From Pseudisothecium myosuroides (taxonomy: Eukaryota; Streptophyta; Bryopsida; Hypnales; Lembophyllaceae): a stretch of 64,000 nt of DNA. Numbering within the stretch: position 1 is the stretch's first letter; each line of letters opens with the position of its first letter. Positions 51,590-62,789 of this stretch are shown here, piece after piece. The notes under the pieces are model-generated. The model did no database searches. It worked only from the letters and a program-made list of their open reading frames with translations, and was not told where the DNA came from. The position numbers were made by a program, and so were the translations under genes. The stretch covers positions 23,833,452 to 23,897,451 of the forward strand of contig OX637294.1 of assembly GCA_951799445.1 (NCBI GenBank). The letters run 5' to 3'.

Positions 51590-53330
51590 AAGTACCAGTT
51601 TCCTTTCCTTTTTTTTTTTTTTTTCTTTTTTGGGTGAGACTTGATTCGTCAACCGTCGTCGTTGCGAAGTCAATTGAAAGCCGGTTTGGTGTGCCCGCGA
51701 GTTCAGTGTCGAGTGAGGCGAGTGCCGAAGTTGACGGAGTGCACTGCTGCAAGACGCGGTGAGTGTGCGTGGACGTGAATTGGGCAATTGGCGAGAGGCC
51801 TTCCCAGGGTGGACGCCGGCATTACGACTGGAGTCATCACGGTGGTGACCAGGCAACGACGGACGGCGTGGCGAAACACTCGGATCGGAAGGCGAACAAG
51901 AAACAAACGGGGAGCATCGTACCGAGGAGGCGGAGGGAATGGCCATTCAATCGTCCTTGTTGAATGCTGTTCTGGCGGATCTCATGAGGTGTTTCGACAC
52001 AAGCGTGGGGGTTCGGCTTAGCTTGAGGTTTGTGCAACCACAGCCGCAATTCGTGCTTGTTTGGAGTCGCTGAAGCCGAAGCAAGGGCTTTGGTTACGCG
52101 GTAGAGGTGATTCTCGTTTTGAATTTAGAGTGGGATAACGTTTAGTGGAAGCGACGCTCGCGGATTGCGCTGCTAGTCTTGTAGTACTCCCAAAGGCTTG
52201 ATTTTGGAATGGTGGGCTTGTGAGTTTGGGTTGGGGAAGTTTGGATTATGCGTGTTGTTCAGTTCTGTGCTTGAACGTCGTTAGCAGTGGCTATGGACAT
52301 TTGTGCACGAGGGTTTCAACGTGGACATGGCGGTGGGCGGGGCCTTTAGTATTGAACGGCGGAGGAGAGTGGAGCTCGTCACAGATGGTGACCTAAGCTT
52401 ATGGCACCTTGAATCGTCAGTATAAGCGTTTCAGTGTCTTCCCTGTGACCACATCGTGAAAATTTCGTTCAACTAGATTAGTGCAACTGCAAGTACAACT
52501 GTTACTCGGAGAATATGTTACAAATTTTCAGAAACAACTCAGACAATGAATCATAGACTTGGCAGTGTAGGAAACAACACCTTTGCAACCTTGAAGCAAC
52601 GAGTGATGCATGACTAGCGGACTCCCTAAATAGGCACTTGGATAATATATTTAAGTACTAGATAGGAGATTGGCAGTTTCACATGCTGATTTCGCTTTAG
52701 GTACCTAGTAGGCGAAAAACAGAGGAATTCGTTTTAGGTACCTGGCAGTTTCAAGTTTCGTGAGAAGTCGAGAAAGGGGGGTTGAGGGTTTGTGATTTGT
52801 GAGCAGAGAATGGTGGGGATTTGGCAACGCGATTTGAGGTTTCGACGAGGGGTCTCGTCCGGGGTTGAGAATTTTGGAGGTATGGATACAGTTTAGTGTC
52901 CAGGATGAAATCGTGAATTTCTGGTGAAGGGCGTTCTCTTTCTCCACTTGATTTGGGGAAGGTAGTATCTGCCAGCGTATGAAGGTTCCCGCCCTACCAG
53001 TCGTCATATATGGCCTGTCTCGCTTCCACCTAGTTGGGCGATTCCGCCCAACTTTCAGCATTGATTCTCGGAGAATCTCATTGGGGTGAGTGGGGTGGTC
53101 GTCCCCTAGTTCGTGTTTCGGAAATCCTGGTAACAGATCGCAATTCTTTCTGTCTTAATATACGAGTGCCTCTGCATTCGTGACTCCAGTCTGTGCTGGT
53201 AACTTCATCACGATTGTTTGAGTCGGAGCTTTGTAAGACCGAGTGACGCTTCGACAGTTTTTTCAGGGGTTGAAATTCGGTTTGTTTCACAGCGTCGCAG
53301 TGGAGCTATAGAGTTCTAATGCAAGATTTC
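51590..53330. promoter_or_regulatory. GC-rich block upstream of the 54-kb gene
   Basis: This is the most GC- and CpG-rich stretch of the window, starting abruptly after a T-rich tract. Overlapping ORFs on both strands are low-complexity (Arg/Ser/Pro-rich) and unconvincing as proteins. A promoter, 5' leader or non-coding first exon of the downstream gene is a reasonable guess. A short perfect stem AGTTGGGCG-attc-CGCCCAACT occurs at 53032-53053. Confidence 0.3.
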
Positions 53331-53889
53331 ACTATTCTTGCCATTTTAAAACCGCACAATTTTCGACACTATGTTGATTCCCACCATCTCGTCTCACAAA
53401 TACTTACTCGTATGTAGAGCTTAAGAATAGCGTTTTGAAAATCGCCTCTTCTTGCGGCTTAGAAAGTTCGGGACACATTCTTTAGCTGAAACACTTCGTG
53501 AATTCAATTGTCAGTCGAGAGCCTCCTGACCTCACTTTCAACACAGTTATCGGTAACTCTCTTTATTAAATCTTACCCAATATATGCTTTATCTGAAATC
53601 CATTATAGAGGTATGAAACCTTACAATCCCTGCTCCAGGATTTATCACTAAATTAAGTACAACGCGATTCATCGTTCCTCAAATTACCAGCTTCCTAGTA
53701 GAGTTTAAGGAAACTATTCTAAAATCTCTCATTTTCCGTGTTATCGCTGACATCCCCTTATGCGAACCTGCTGTAATTACTGATTTAAATTGTCATAACA
53801 GGATGCCATTGACTATTTCTGAATGCAAAGAACGCAGTAAGAGGAGAATTGCTTGCTGAAATAGTGATCTCAAGGGAAACAATTGGGTA

Positions 53890-54480
53890 GACCTACTGAA
53901 TTTCTTTTTGAATGAACCTCATATTGTAGGAACTGCGGAGCGTTCCAACAGTGAACAAGGGATCCAGCGCTCAAGCGATCCAGTGAACAAGGGCACTATC
54001 TAGGTAAACATCATGCAAAGCCTAGCAAAGCTATTTCACTTGTTACTTTGACCAGTCCATCAGCTCCGAATTTATGTATTTTACATAACTAAAACAGCGA
54101 TAGAATCTTAAATCCATAGCCATTATTTTTCTCTTTCAAACTCAGTCGGGAGTTGTGACTTGTGAGATGAGGAATATTAATACATCCTCAATGGTCTCCA
54201 GTGAACAAGGGCGCCAGTTTACAACTACCATAGACTCGAATCACGCAATGTTCCGCGTGGAGTTTCACTCCTTGGACGCCGTTGAGGAAGACGGTGACCT
54301 TGAGGGATGCAATTGGGGAGATCTACTGAATATCTCTTGAATCTCTTTCTGTTGAATCTCATATTGTAGGAACTGAGGAGCGTTGCAGCAGTGTACAAGG
54401 GATCCAGTGAACAAGGGGGAACAAGTGAGTCACAATGTTCCGCATGGAATTCCACTCTCTGGACGCCGTGGAAGAAGACG
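53890..54480. repeat. local repeats of the leader and start region of the 54-kb gene
   Basis: The phrase CATATTGTAGGAACTG(C/A)GGAGCGTT followed by AGTGAACAAGGGATCCAG-type text occurs at about 53923 and 54359, with another AGTGAACAAGGG at about 54201. A second, near-identical start (MFRVEFHSLDAVEED, 54249) precedes the real one (MFRMEFHSLDAVEED, 54435) but ends at a stop codon after 30 residues. Confidence 0.65.
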
Positions 54481-57400
54481 AAGACCGAGCAAGCCCATAT
54501 CAAAACGAAGCCACCCGTTCCGCCCCAGTCTTCGAGCAATACAGACAGCGATCCTCCGACAGCCCCCCTAAAATCTACCAAGGCCGCGTGGGGAGGCTCG
54601 GCCGAATGCAACGCGTGGTGAGCTCCAACGAAGCCATGCACACAGTCTCCCACATCCCGTCCCTCACCGTCGTCCGCACCCGAAGTCTCAACTCCGAGAC
54701 TTCCCGAAGTCTCGACTCGGAAACTTCCGAAAGGCTCAATTTGGAGACTTCCCGAAGTCTCGACTCGGAGACTTCCATTCCCAGGAACTGGGTCGAAGTC
54801 GACCTCATCGACTTCTCCGATTCCCCAAAGGCACCACAACCACAACCCACCACTTCCACTGGTGAACAAGAAGTCATACGAGAGCTCGTGAAACCATTCG
54901 CAGACTCCGTAAACTTAACCAGCAATGGTGGTGTATCCCCTGAACATCGACCTCCAATTCGAGACTTGTTGTCAAATGGTGTGGAAGAAGGGGATGCAGT
55001 TGTGGACGCCGTTTCTTCAGGGGATAGTAACATTAGTGGGAGCTTGCGAGTGCGGACGGACTCCATGCCCAGTACTAATAGTACTGGTAGTGCTTATAGT
55101 ACTCAGTCCAGGAGTGAAGGTTCGGACACTGAGAGTACTACTGAGGAGAAAGTGTGTGTCAAGGATGAGGAGAAAGGTGGCCCTGCGTCGAATTCTTTGA
55201 ACAAAGCTATTAATAAGTTTATGCATCATAAGAAGCCGGTGGTTGGGGAGAGTAAAGTGGCGAAGCCGTGGGACGAGCCGTTGCTGCATGCTCATGAGCA
55301 CGCGAAGATGGAAAGGAAGGCGCAGAAAGAGGCGAAGGTGGAGGCGAAGCGGATGGCGGAGGTGGCGAAAAGAGAGGCTGAAATTCAACAGAGAGAGGTA
55401 TTAATTTTTTCTTGTATTGAGTCTTTATATGTGATCAATGTCTTAAATTTTCTTTTTATGTGTAGAGAAGAGTCTCCATTCACCATACAGTTCAGTAGGC
55501 TTATAGTCTCAATGAAGTCCCGTTTTTCAGAGATGGCAACCAAGTATTGGATATGAAGTCAGAGCATGGTTACGTCCTTTAGCATTACGATGTCCTTCTT
55601 TTTAGACCCTTGATTGAGCATGCACGAGCATGATCCAACCGTTGAAGTTAGGTTCGGTAATGTAAGAGTACTACCTCCTTATGAAATTGACATCCCTCGC
55701 CACTCATATTGATGTTTGCAGCTTCTGGAGCTTGCCAATCCTGTTCCTGAGTCGTCACTGAGACATCATGGTGTACACAAAGGAAGTAAGAAAACAACCT
55801 TGGAAAGCATCAATAGACCCTTCCTTGACTTCTTTCTATTTCTGAATTATATATAGTACCTTTGATTCAATTATGTATTCCATTTGGCTTCATTTTGGCA
55901 CTTGAAATCTGCTGAATCTGTTGTGTGGTGGGTGCATCTGTGCAAATTTTTTGGGGAGCAGTACACAAGCTGTTTCATATTCATGGAGGGGTGAGTGACC
56001 TTCCTTGTATTTGAAAACATGTGGTAGCGAGCAATGAAATTTGTAATTTGAAGGTGACTCTTGAATGAAGTTGTGTCAAGTTGAGAGGGAGGGTTGTATC
56101 GTTGTGACTCATAATGTTATGTTCAAGGTAACCGCACCTAATTGCAACCGGTTTCTAAAACCGTTCTTACAGATTCTTGCCTAAAATGCGCCATCTTTAT
56201 TTATGAAAGTCAAGGGTGGATATCAGATACTCATTTTTTGGGTTTCAAGAGTGTAGTTTTACTTATATGGTGTCCAAACAATGCATTGTAAGAGAATTTG
56301 GAATTGCCTCTTACTCTTAACCAAGACTTAACAAAAGATTTAGATAGTTTATTGATGGAACCATGCTCACATGCTTATTCAGATGCTAGGAAAGCCCATC
56401 AGGAACAGTTCTTTTGTACAATTGACACTCATGAGCTTTGAATCCTGGTTTCGTGCAGAGTCATTCCCACTCACCATCGCCAAGAGAAGGAGTCCATGGA
56501 GATGTTCGAGAGGCAAAATGTGAGTAATTTTTATGCTTCTATCTCGTGATATCCAGTTCATACTATGTCGTCTTTGAGAATGCAACTGGAAGCGATAAAA
56601 CACTAAATTTTTTTATTTATTTTAACCCCTAAATGATGAAGAATTTGTGATTTTTTAACCCATGAGCACCCCGAAGACCTTGTTCTGGATGAGGAGTAGT
56701 CCAAAGAACTTCTCCTTCATCCCGAGTAATGCTTGAATCTTGAAAAGAGATTACTACTTGTTTGCTGAAATTGAGATTAAGGAATACATTTGTACAAAGA
56801 CATAAGCAAAAATGTACAAGAATTCAAAAATGTATTTAGATGTTAAAGGCTTAAACGACCAATATGATTGATCATATTGTGAAATTTTTTGTATCACTTG
56901 AATCAGTAATGAACATCAGGTGTTGGATACAACGAGTTGAAATTGGACAAAAAAGGTTCCCATATGAACTATTCAAAACGGCTAAAGAGATTATGAGACG
57001 CAATTTGGGTTTATATTTATAGATGAGAATAGGTTTGGTTTGATCTCAAAACCTTGCTCATTTAATCCACAAAGTTACTAAAGTTAGGTTGATTTTAATC
57101 TAACAGAACATAATTAGAGCAGCGTGAAGATAAATGTTAAATCAATCTCAAGTTAATGTTCACTTTCTAGTTTCCAATCCTGTCAATGACGTTTCTTGAG
57201 TATGTTTGATGCAGTGGTGATGCCACGAGCTAGCATGTTTGAAGCTTCACCCGGGTTGAGTCCTTCCTCCACAGATGCTGCCTTGGCCCAAATCAGATCA
57301 GGCCCCCGGCCAGTTACTAAAACCGATCTTCAATTTGCAACAGTTGAATCTCATGTGAGCATGACTATTGATTTTTTGCATGTTTGTGATGTGTGTGTGG

Positions 57401-58269
57401 TGGGTGGGGGGGTCTAAGAATGGAGGTTCAGGTCTGCTAACTCTTTGTTCACATTTGTGCAGCAACGAGATGTTCAGCCATGGACAATGGAAGAGTACAT
57501 GGCCAAAAATGCTAGGCTTAAAGAGTGGGAAAAAAGAGTAAGTCATTTCTTCACTTTAGGGTCAAGCTAGAGCAAGAGGCTTTCAGGGTATGCTGTTAGT
57601 AACCAAAATCTCAAAACATCTCGTCTAAAATGCCCAAAGTTCTTAAAGATTACTTAATTATTAAAAATATATCTAACGGAGCATACTTCGATCAGTATCA
57701 AGATAAATGTTAAATCAATGTTAAGTTCAAGTTCATTTAATGCTCAATTTATAGTGATGTGATATCAAATTAGTTTCCATTACATTAAGATCTCACTACC
57801 CTTAAACCAACACCGTTGGTATTACACTTACACTAAGAGCTTTGTCAATCTGATGGCCGAGGGTTTCAGCCTTTCAGGCTGCGTCTGCGTAGTAGTGTAG
57901 AAACCGCGTCTATTGAAGTTTTGCCGTGATCCATTATCAGTACTGCACGGTTAGTGCCAATTTTGTTCAATTGGTCGAATTCTATGACTCTGGGACACGC
58001 AACTTGAACCGTAAATCTTATTCCAGTCCTCGTTTCTGGAGCGACTTTCTGCATATGAATTGTCACAATTTTTCTTGCACCCAGAATCTCACCAATTTAA
58101 CCAAAATCGATGATGTGTTGTAACATTTTGCTGGTTGTGACATTGTTGACGTGAACCATTTCAGGAGAACGACGAGGAATTTGGAGGAATTGAAGGCAAC
58201 CAGCTGCTGAACCAATACTTCGACAACGATGCTGTGCTGAACGACTTCGACGACAGCGACAGTGACTGA
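54435..58269 (+). CDS. multi-exon gene for an acidic, coiled-coil-containing protein of unknown function
   Basis: I do not recognise the family. Exons: 54435-55397, 55722-55785, 56461-56519 (or 56459-56519), about 57201 or 57215-57354, 57463-57537 and 58165-58269, with GT-AG boundaries. The predicted length is about 470 residues. From the N-terminus: MFRMEFHSLDAVEEDED; a Ser/Thr-rich region with a repeated SLDSETS motif (residues 80-115); a low-complexity Ser/Thr/Glu region; a highly charged Lys/Glu/Ala helix around KMERKAQKEAKVEAKRMAEV (about 290-320), likely coiled coil; then LLELANPVPES, HRQEKESMEMFERQN, DVQPWTMEEYMAKN and an acidic tail NDFDDSDSD. No signal peptide or membrane segment. 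The junction before the 57.2-kb exon is uncertain: with the more protein-like 56461 acceptor the phases do not close unless a small exon was missed; with 56459 joined to 57201 they do. The last exon is duplicated downstream. Confidence 0.6.
54682..54782 (+). repeat. in-frame 24-33 bp tandem repeat in the coding region
   Basis: Four units of CGAAGTCTCGACTCGGAGAC-type sequence encode R-SLDSETS, R-SLNSETS and ER-LNLETS. Units 2 and 4 are near-identical, which suggests recent expansion or conversion. Confidence 0.75.
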
Positions 58270-59201
58270 ACGAGCCAGGGTTCTGCCTTTTGAATGTGCT
58301 CAGAGTCTGTTGAATGGACCGCACTGTATACCATAGCTAAGCTTGAATTGGGTTTTGGAGTTACAAGTTCTCTGTTTACTGATTCATATGCACGAGGGAC
58401 ATGCGGGAGAATCTTCAGTTTTGCACATCAGAAAGCGATTTGCAAAGAGTGACTGAAAGAAAAAGCTTCCTTTTTCTCTTTTCAATGTTTTTTTTAAATT
58501 TTTTTATTTCAATTTGTCGGTTGTAGCGGATAGTTTACTGCTTTGGCACCTAATGTTTATCATTGCAGTGCGCTTTAACGAAATTGTCTGTTCACTTTCT
58601 CTCTATTTTCTTTTTTTCATTTTTCTTTTTAAGAATGTGTTGTAGTCACAAGATATGCTGCTGCCATTTGCTAGTTGGGTGAGATTGGCATTTTGTAGAC
58701 TTTTTGAAAATGAGAGTGCAAGGTCGATTTGGGTACACTTGTAATCAACAGTTTGATAATTCATAGTGTGATAAAAAAGAAGACACTCTCAAGAAATCTA
58801 GAATCCTTTTCCAATTTCCAAATAGATCCACTAGAATAAAGACAATTTAATAATAGGAACCATGTTCACTTGCTGCAATGTTTATAATTTGGTTTTCTAG
58901 GTGTAATCACCTTAATTGGTGATTGAAGATGAGGAAGTGGTGTTCTCACAAGTGCTCTTGCAAATTGATTATTGTTGTCCCTACAAGAAGATTATTGAGA
59001 ACTCCTTTTGTAGTTAGCATTGGGTAGTGTTTTGTAGAATACTCTCTTCTATTTGCTTCAACTCTAGAATAGAATAAGGTGTACTAAAGAACAAAGCAAA
59101 TGTGACTTTGTTGGTAGTGTTTTGTAGAATGCTCTGTTCTATTTGCTTCAACTCTAGAATAGAGCAAGGTGTACTAAAGAACAAAGCAAGTGTGACTTTG
59201 T
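57538..59201. repeat. upstream copy of a segmental duplication (last intron, exon and 3' flank)
   Basis: This segment corresponds to about 60471-62789. Similarity starts at the donor site of the last intron (AAGAGTAAGTCATTTCTTCA) and runs through the terminal exon and about 900 bp of 3' flank. The middle, 58018-58422, is identical to 60966-61370; the flanks are diverged with indels. At its end is a 90-bp tandem duplication (59023-59112 and 59113-59201). Confidence 0.85.
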
Positions 59202-60460
59202 TGAATATGACTTGTGAAAGTTTGGATGGAAAGCATTATTGTAATTATATCCGTAGTCATAAGGATTTTGTTGGTGTGGTGTGAGCTAGATGTGAGCGGT
59301 CTAGAAATTGTCACAATATGGGCAAAATTTTATAATCTTATAGTTTACGCATATAAAATTGAAGTGCAATGTATTTTAGTGAATTGGAATCTTTTTAGAA
59401 AGGGAGACAAGATCCACATATAAAAACAATATCAACAAATTAATTTGATTTGCATTGTTTATATGAAAAAAAATGGATAAAGATTACTTTGATGTTTGAT
59501 GAACATGGGCCACCTTCTCAAAACTTGGTACATTATTTGACATTGTAGTTTGTCCTCAAAAGTGCATTATTTTAGAAGGAAGAGATCATTTAGCATTTAC
59601 CTATAGTTTTTATTGATGCTCATTGAAACAACCCTTTGGATTTTGTATTGTCTTTATAATGATTTAGTTTTTTTTATGTACAAAATCTGGCATGTGATGG
59701 AATTTTGTTATGCACCATTCATTTAGAGTGTCTTTTGAATTTTCCATTAGTTATTTTACATAAGTATATAATATGTGTTGATCAGTCCATCACCCTTTAG
59801 GAATAAACTAAGTTGATTACTTGAATAGTAATGTAGAACTAAGCTTAGTTTTATTGGCATTTTAGCATTCTATTTGAGTGGTCTAAATGATACCCTACTC
59901 CAAAAGAAAGTCTAATTTACAAAGACAAAAATCCATTTTCCTACTTCAAGTTTTTCCTCGTAACATTTTTAAAGAAAGAGATTAGGGGCCTTTTTGTACT
60001 GTCAATGTTTAAGGAATTATTTCTTATACTAAAATCTACAATTTGTAGGCAAGTTTGAATTTGAGATTTATTGAACTAAAAGAAATGGAAATTCATTGGG
60101 AAGTCATGCATTGAGAATGGAAACCCCTTATGGCATGAAGTTCAAGAGTGTTATGTTAAGATAGGAAGTTCATAAACCGTCCCTCTGAGCCTACCTACGT
60201 CATAAATGACAATAATAGATAATTCAAAGAGAACATATTACTCATTCTTAGATAGCTAGGGGACTCATTTAGAGTCCACATGTTTTCTGACATCCTATTT
60301 TATTTCCAAATCCAACTCTGTCATTATAAAACTAGTCCATTCAATACATGCAAGCCATCATTGTTTGGAGTATTCTTTTGAATTTTACACTTATCTTGCC
60401 TCATGTTCATAACATCTTGAATAGGGAGCTTAGAGGGTCCTTCTACAATGTCACTTTACT
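59202..60460. other. spacer between the duplicated segments
   Basis: AT-rich DNA without a convincing ORF or recognised repeat. It does not appear in the other copy. Confidence 0.4.
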
Positions 60461-61112
60461 AAAAATAAGAGTAAGTCATTTCTTCACTTTAGGGTCAAGC
60501 TAGAGCAAGAGGCTTTCAGGGTACGGTATGCTGGTAGTAACCAAAATTTCAAAACATCTCCTATGTAATACACAAAGTTATTAAAGGTTACTTAATTACA
60601 AAGTAAATCCAATTGGAACATACTTCGATCAGAATTAAGATAAGTGTTAAATCAATGTTAAGTTCAATTTCATTTGATGCTCAATTTATAGTTGCCAATT
60701 GATGTGATATCAAATTAATGTCCATGGACATTGGTATTACACTAATAACTATAATATTAACCCATCCTGAGGAGTTTAACATGATTCTAATGCCTAAACT
60801 TCTCATTAAGAGCTTTGTCAATCTGATGCAAGGATTTCAGCCTTTCAGGCTGCGGCTGCGCAGTGTAGAAACTGTGTCTATTGAAGTTTTCCATGATCCA
60901 TTCTCACTACTGCACGGTCGAATTCCATGACTTTGGCATTGTTCAGGACAAACTGAAACGTAATTCTATTCCAGTCCTCGTTTCTGGAGCGACTTTCTGC
61001 ATATGAATTGTCACAATTTTTCTTGCACCCAGAATCTCACCAATTTAACCAAAATCGATGATGTGTTGTAACATTTTGCTGGTTGTGACATTGTTGACGT
61101 GAACCATTTCAG

Positions 61113-61217
61113 GAGAACGACGAGGAATTTGGAGGAATTGAAGGCAACCAGCTGCTGAACCAATACTTCGACAACGATGCTGTGCTGAACGACTTCGACG
61201 ACAGCGACAGTGACTGA
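61113..61217 (+). CDS. duplicated terminal exon (34 codons plus stop)
   Basis: Identical base for base to 58165-58269, with the same TTTCAG acceptor, encoding ENDEEFGGIEGNQLL through NDFDDSDSD and a TGA stop. No copy of the preceding exon lies nearby, so it can only be used by splicing from the exon at 57463-57537. That would give the same protein with a different 3' UTR. Equally it may be an unused relic. Confidence 0.5.
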   Translation, partial: ENDEEFGGIEGNQLLNQYFDNDAVLNDFDDSDSD

Positions 61218-61519
61218 ACGAGCCAGGGTTCTGCCTTTTGAATGTGCTCAGAGTCTGTTGAATGGACCGCACTGTATACCATAGCTAAGCTTGAATTGGG
61301 TTTTGGAGTTACAAGTTCTCTGTTTACTGATTCATATGCACGAGGGACATGCGGGAGAATCTTCAGTTTTTGCACGTCAGAAAGCGATTTGCAAGGAGTG
61401 ACTGAAAGAAAAAGCTTCCCTTTTCTCTTTTCAATTTTTTTTTAAAGTTTTTTATTTTTATTTTGTCGGTTGTAGCGGATAGTTTACTGCTTTGCACCTA
61501 ATGTTTATCATTGCAGTGC

Positions 61520-61810
61520 ATGCCACATTTATCTACTTTTGGACTATTCTATGAATTCTGGACAAAACATTGTGGGAGCTCATGATGAGAACATTGTGGA
61601 ATCCCATGACGTTTGTATAGATCTCCTAATGTTTTTTTTAGGTCTCCTGATGTTTTGGATAGATCTCCTGGATGTTTTGGATAGAGCTCTTGATGTTTTG
61701 GATAGATCTCCTGATGTTTTGCACTATCTCTTGATGATCAATTTTTTTTCTATTGAAGACTATTATTAATTTTGGACTTTCAAAAGTCCAAAAGTAGTTA
61801 AATGTGGCAT
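61520..61810. mobile_element. 291-bp MITE with ATGCCACATTTA ends
   Basis: The 25-bp terminal inverted repeats begin ATGCCACATTTA and continue CTACTTTTGGAC, with one mismatch. The 5-bp duplication AGTGC flanks it (61515-61519, 61811-61815). The other duplication copy has a single AGTGC at 58567-58571, an exact empty site. The interior has about five imperfect GATAGATCTCCTGATGTTTT repeats and a small TTTGGACTTT hairpin at the right end. Confidence 0.85.
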
Positions 61811-62404
61811 AGTGCGCTTTAACGAGATCGTCTGTTCACTTTCTCTTTGTTTTCTTTTTTTCATTTTTCTTTTAAAAATGTGTTGTAGTCACAAGAGATG
61901 TTGCTACCTTTTGCTAGTTGGGTGAGATTGGCATTTTGTAAACTTTTTGAAAATGAGAGTAGGGTTGATTTGGGTACATTTGTTATGAAGACTTTGATAA
62001 TTCACATTGTGTTCAGAAAATATTGAAAAAACAAGCTAAAGAAATCTAAAACCCTTCTTTTAGTTTCCAAATAGATCCACAAAAAATAAATACAATTTAA
62101 TAATAGGAAGCATGTTCACTTGCCCCAAAGTTTATGTAGTTGTTTTAGGTGTAATCACCTTAATCAATGATCAAGGATGATCAAGGATGAGGAAGTGGTG
62201 TTCTGACAACCACTCTTGCAAATTAATTATTGTTGTCTCTAGAAGAAGATTGTTGAGAACTCTTGTTGCAAGCAAATTGTCTTTAAAGATTCTCATTGGG
62301 GTCTACTTGTCTTAAGTTGCTTTAAGTTTGCTGGAAATATTATATATTTACATTTAGAATTAGTATTAGGTAGTATTTGTAGAATGTTCTCTATTTGCTT
62401 CAAC

Positions 62405-62741
62405 CATTAGAGAAAATTTCAGGCCTCCAGAGGGTTGCTCCACAGCCATTCCGAGGTACCCTGAAATTTGTTTTTTTTTGCTAAAAAAATTGTTTTTTTC
62501 CTATTCTCGCCCACTTGAAACTGCAGTGGCAGTGGCGCGGGAACTGAGTTTTACGAATAAATTTATTTATTTATTTTAATCTTCAAAAAATTATTTAAAA
62601 AAAAAAAAAAAAAAATCGCTGACTATTTCGGTGAGCTAGCTGCTCACTGCGGCAGTCAGCTGGAGTGACAGACCAAGTTTTTTAATAGCTTGGTTTATCA
62701 CTCCGGAACAGCCCTCCGGAGTGCTGAAAATTCCTCTAATG
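62405..62741. mobile_element. hairpin MITE 'CATTAG' family, copy B
   Basis: It is homologous to 7367-7697. The ends are CATTAGAGAAAATTTCAG and, inverted, CATTAGAGGAATTTTCAG, with similarity over about 37 bp. It has the same GGAGTGACAGACCAAG stem near the right end. The empty site in the other duplication copy (TTCAACTCTAGAAT) equals the two flanks joined with nothing gained, so no target duplication was made. Confidence 0.85.
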
Positions 62742-62789
62742 TCTAGAATAGAGCAAAGTGTACTAAAGAGCAAAGTGTCTGGGTGTGAC

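Larger units (their letters stand above)
60461..62789. repeat. downstream copy of the segmental duplication
   Basis: It carries the duplicated intron, terminal exon and 3' flank. It is interrupted by MITEs at 61520-61810 and 62405-62741 and ended by the LINE at 62790. The upstream copy has intact sequence at the two MITE sites. It begins at, or within about 10 bp of, the intron donor and lacks the preceding exon. Confidence 0.85.

Noticed and set aside
51509..51946. 145-codon minus-strand ORF rich in Ser/Arg/Pro in the GC-rich block
   Set aside because: It overlaps equally long ORFs on the plus strand, is low-complexity with a poly-Lys end from a T tract, and runs into the giant hairpin. It is more likely a composition effect.
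54225..54869. 214-codon minus-strand ORF opposite the 54-kb gene
   Set aside because: It is the antisense shadow of the coding exon. The plus strand has plausible splice sites and a continuing gene model.
58097..58324. 75-codon minus-strand ORF present twice (also 61045-61272)
   Set aside because: Its perfect duplication is explained by the identical terminal-exon block; it is the antisense of that exon and flanking sequence.
61539..61769. Plus-strand 76-codon ORF with Leu/Asp-rich repeats
   Set aside because: It lies wholly inside a 291-bp MITE, and the repeats come from the GATAGATCTCCTGATG tandem units.
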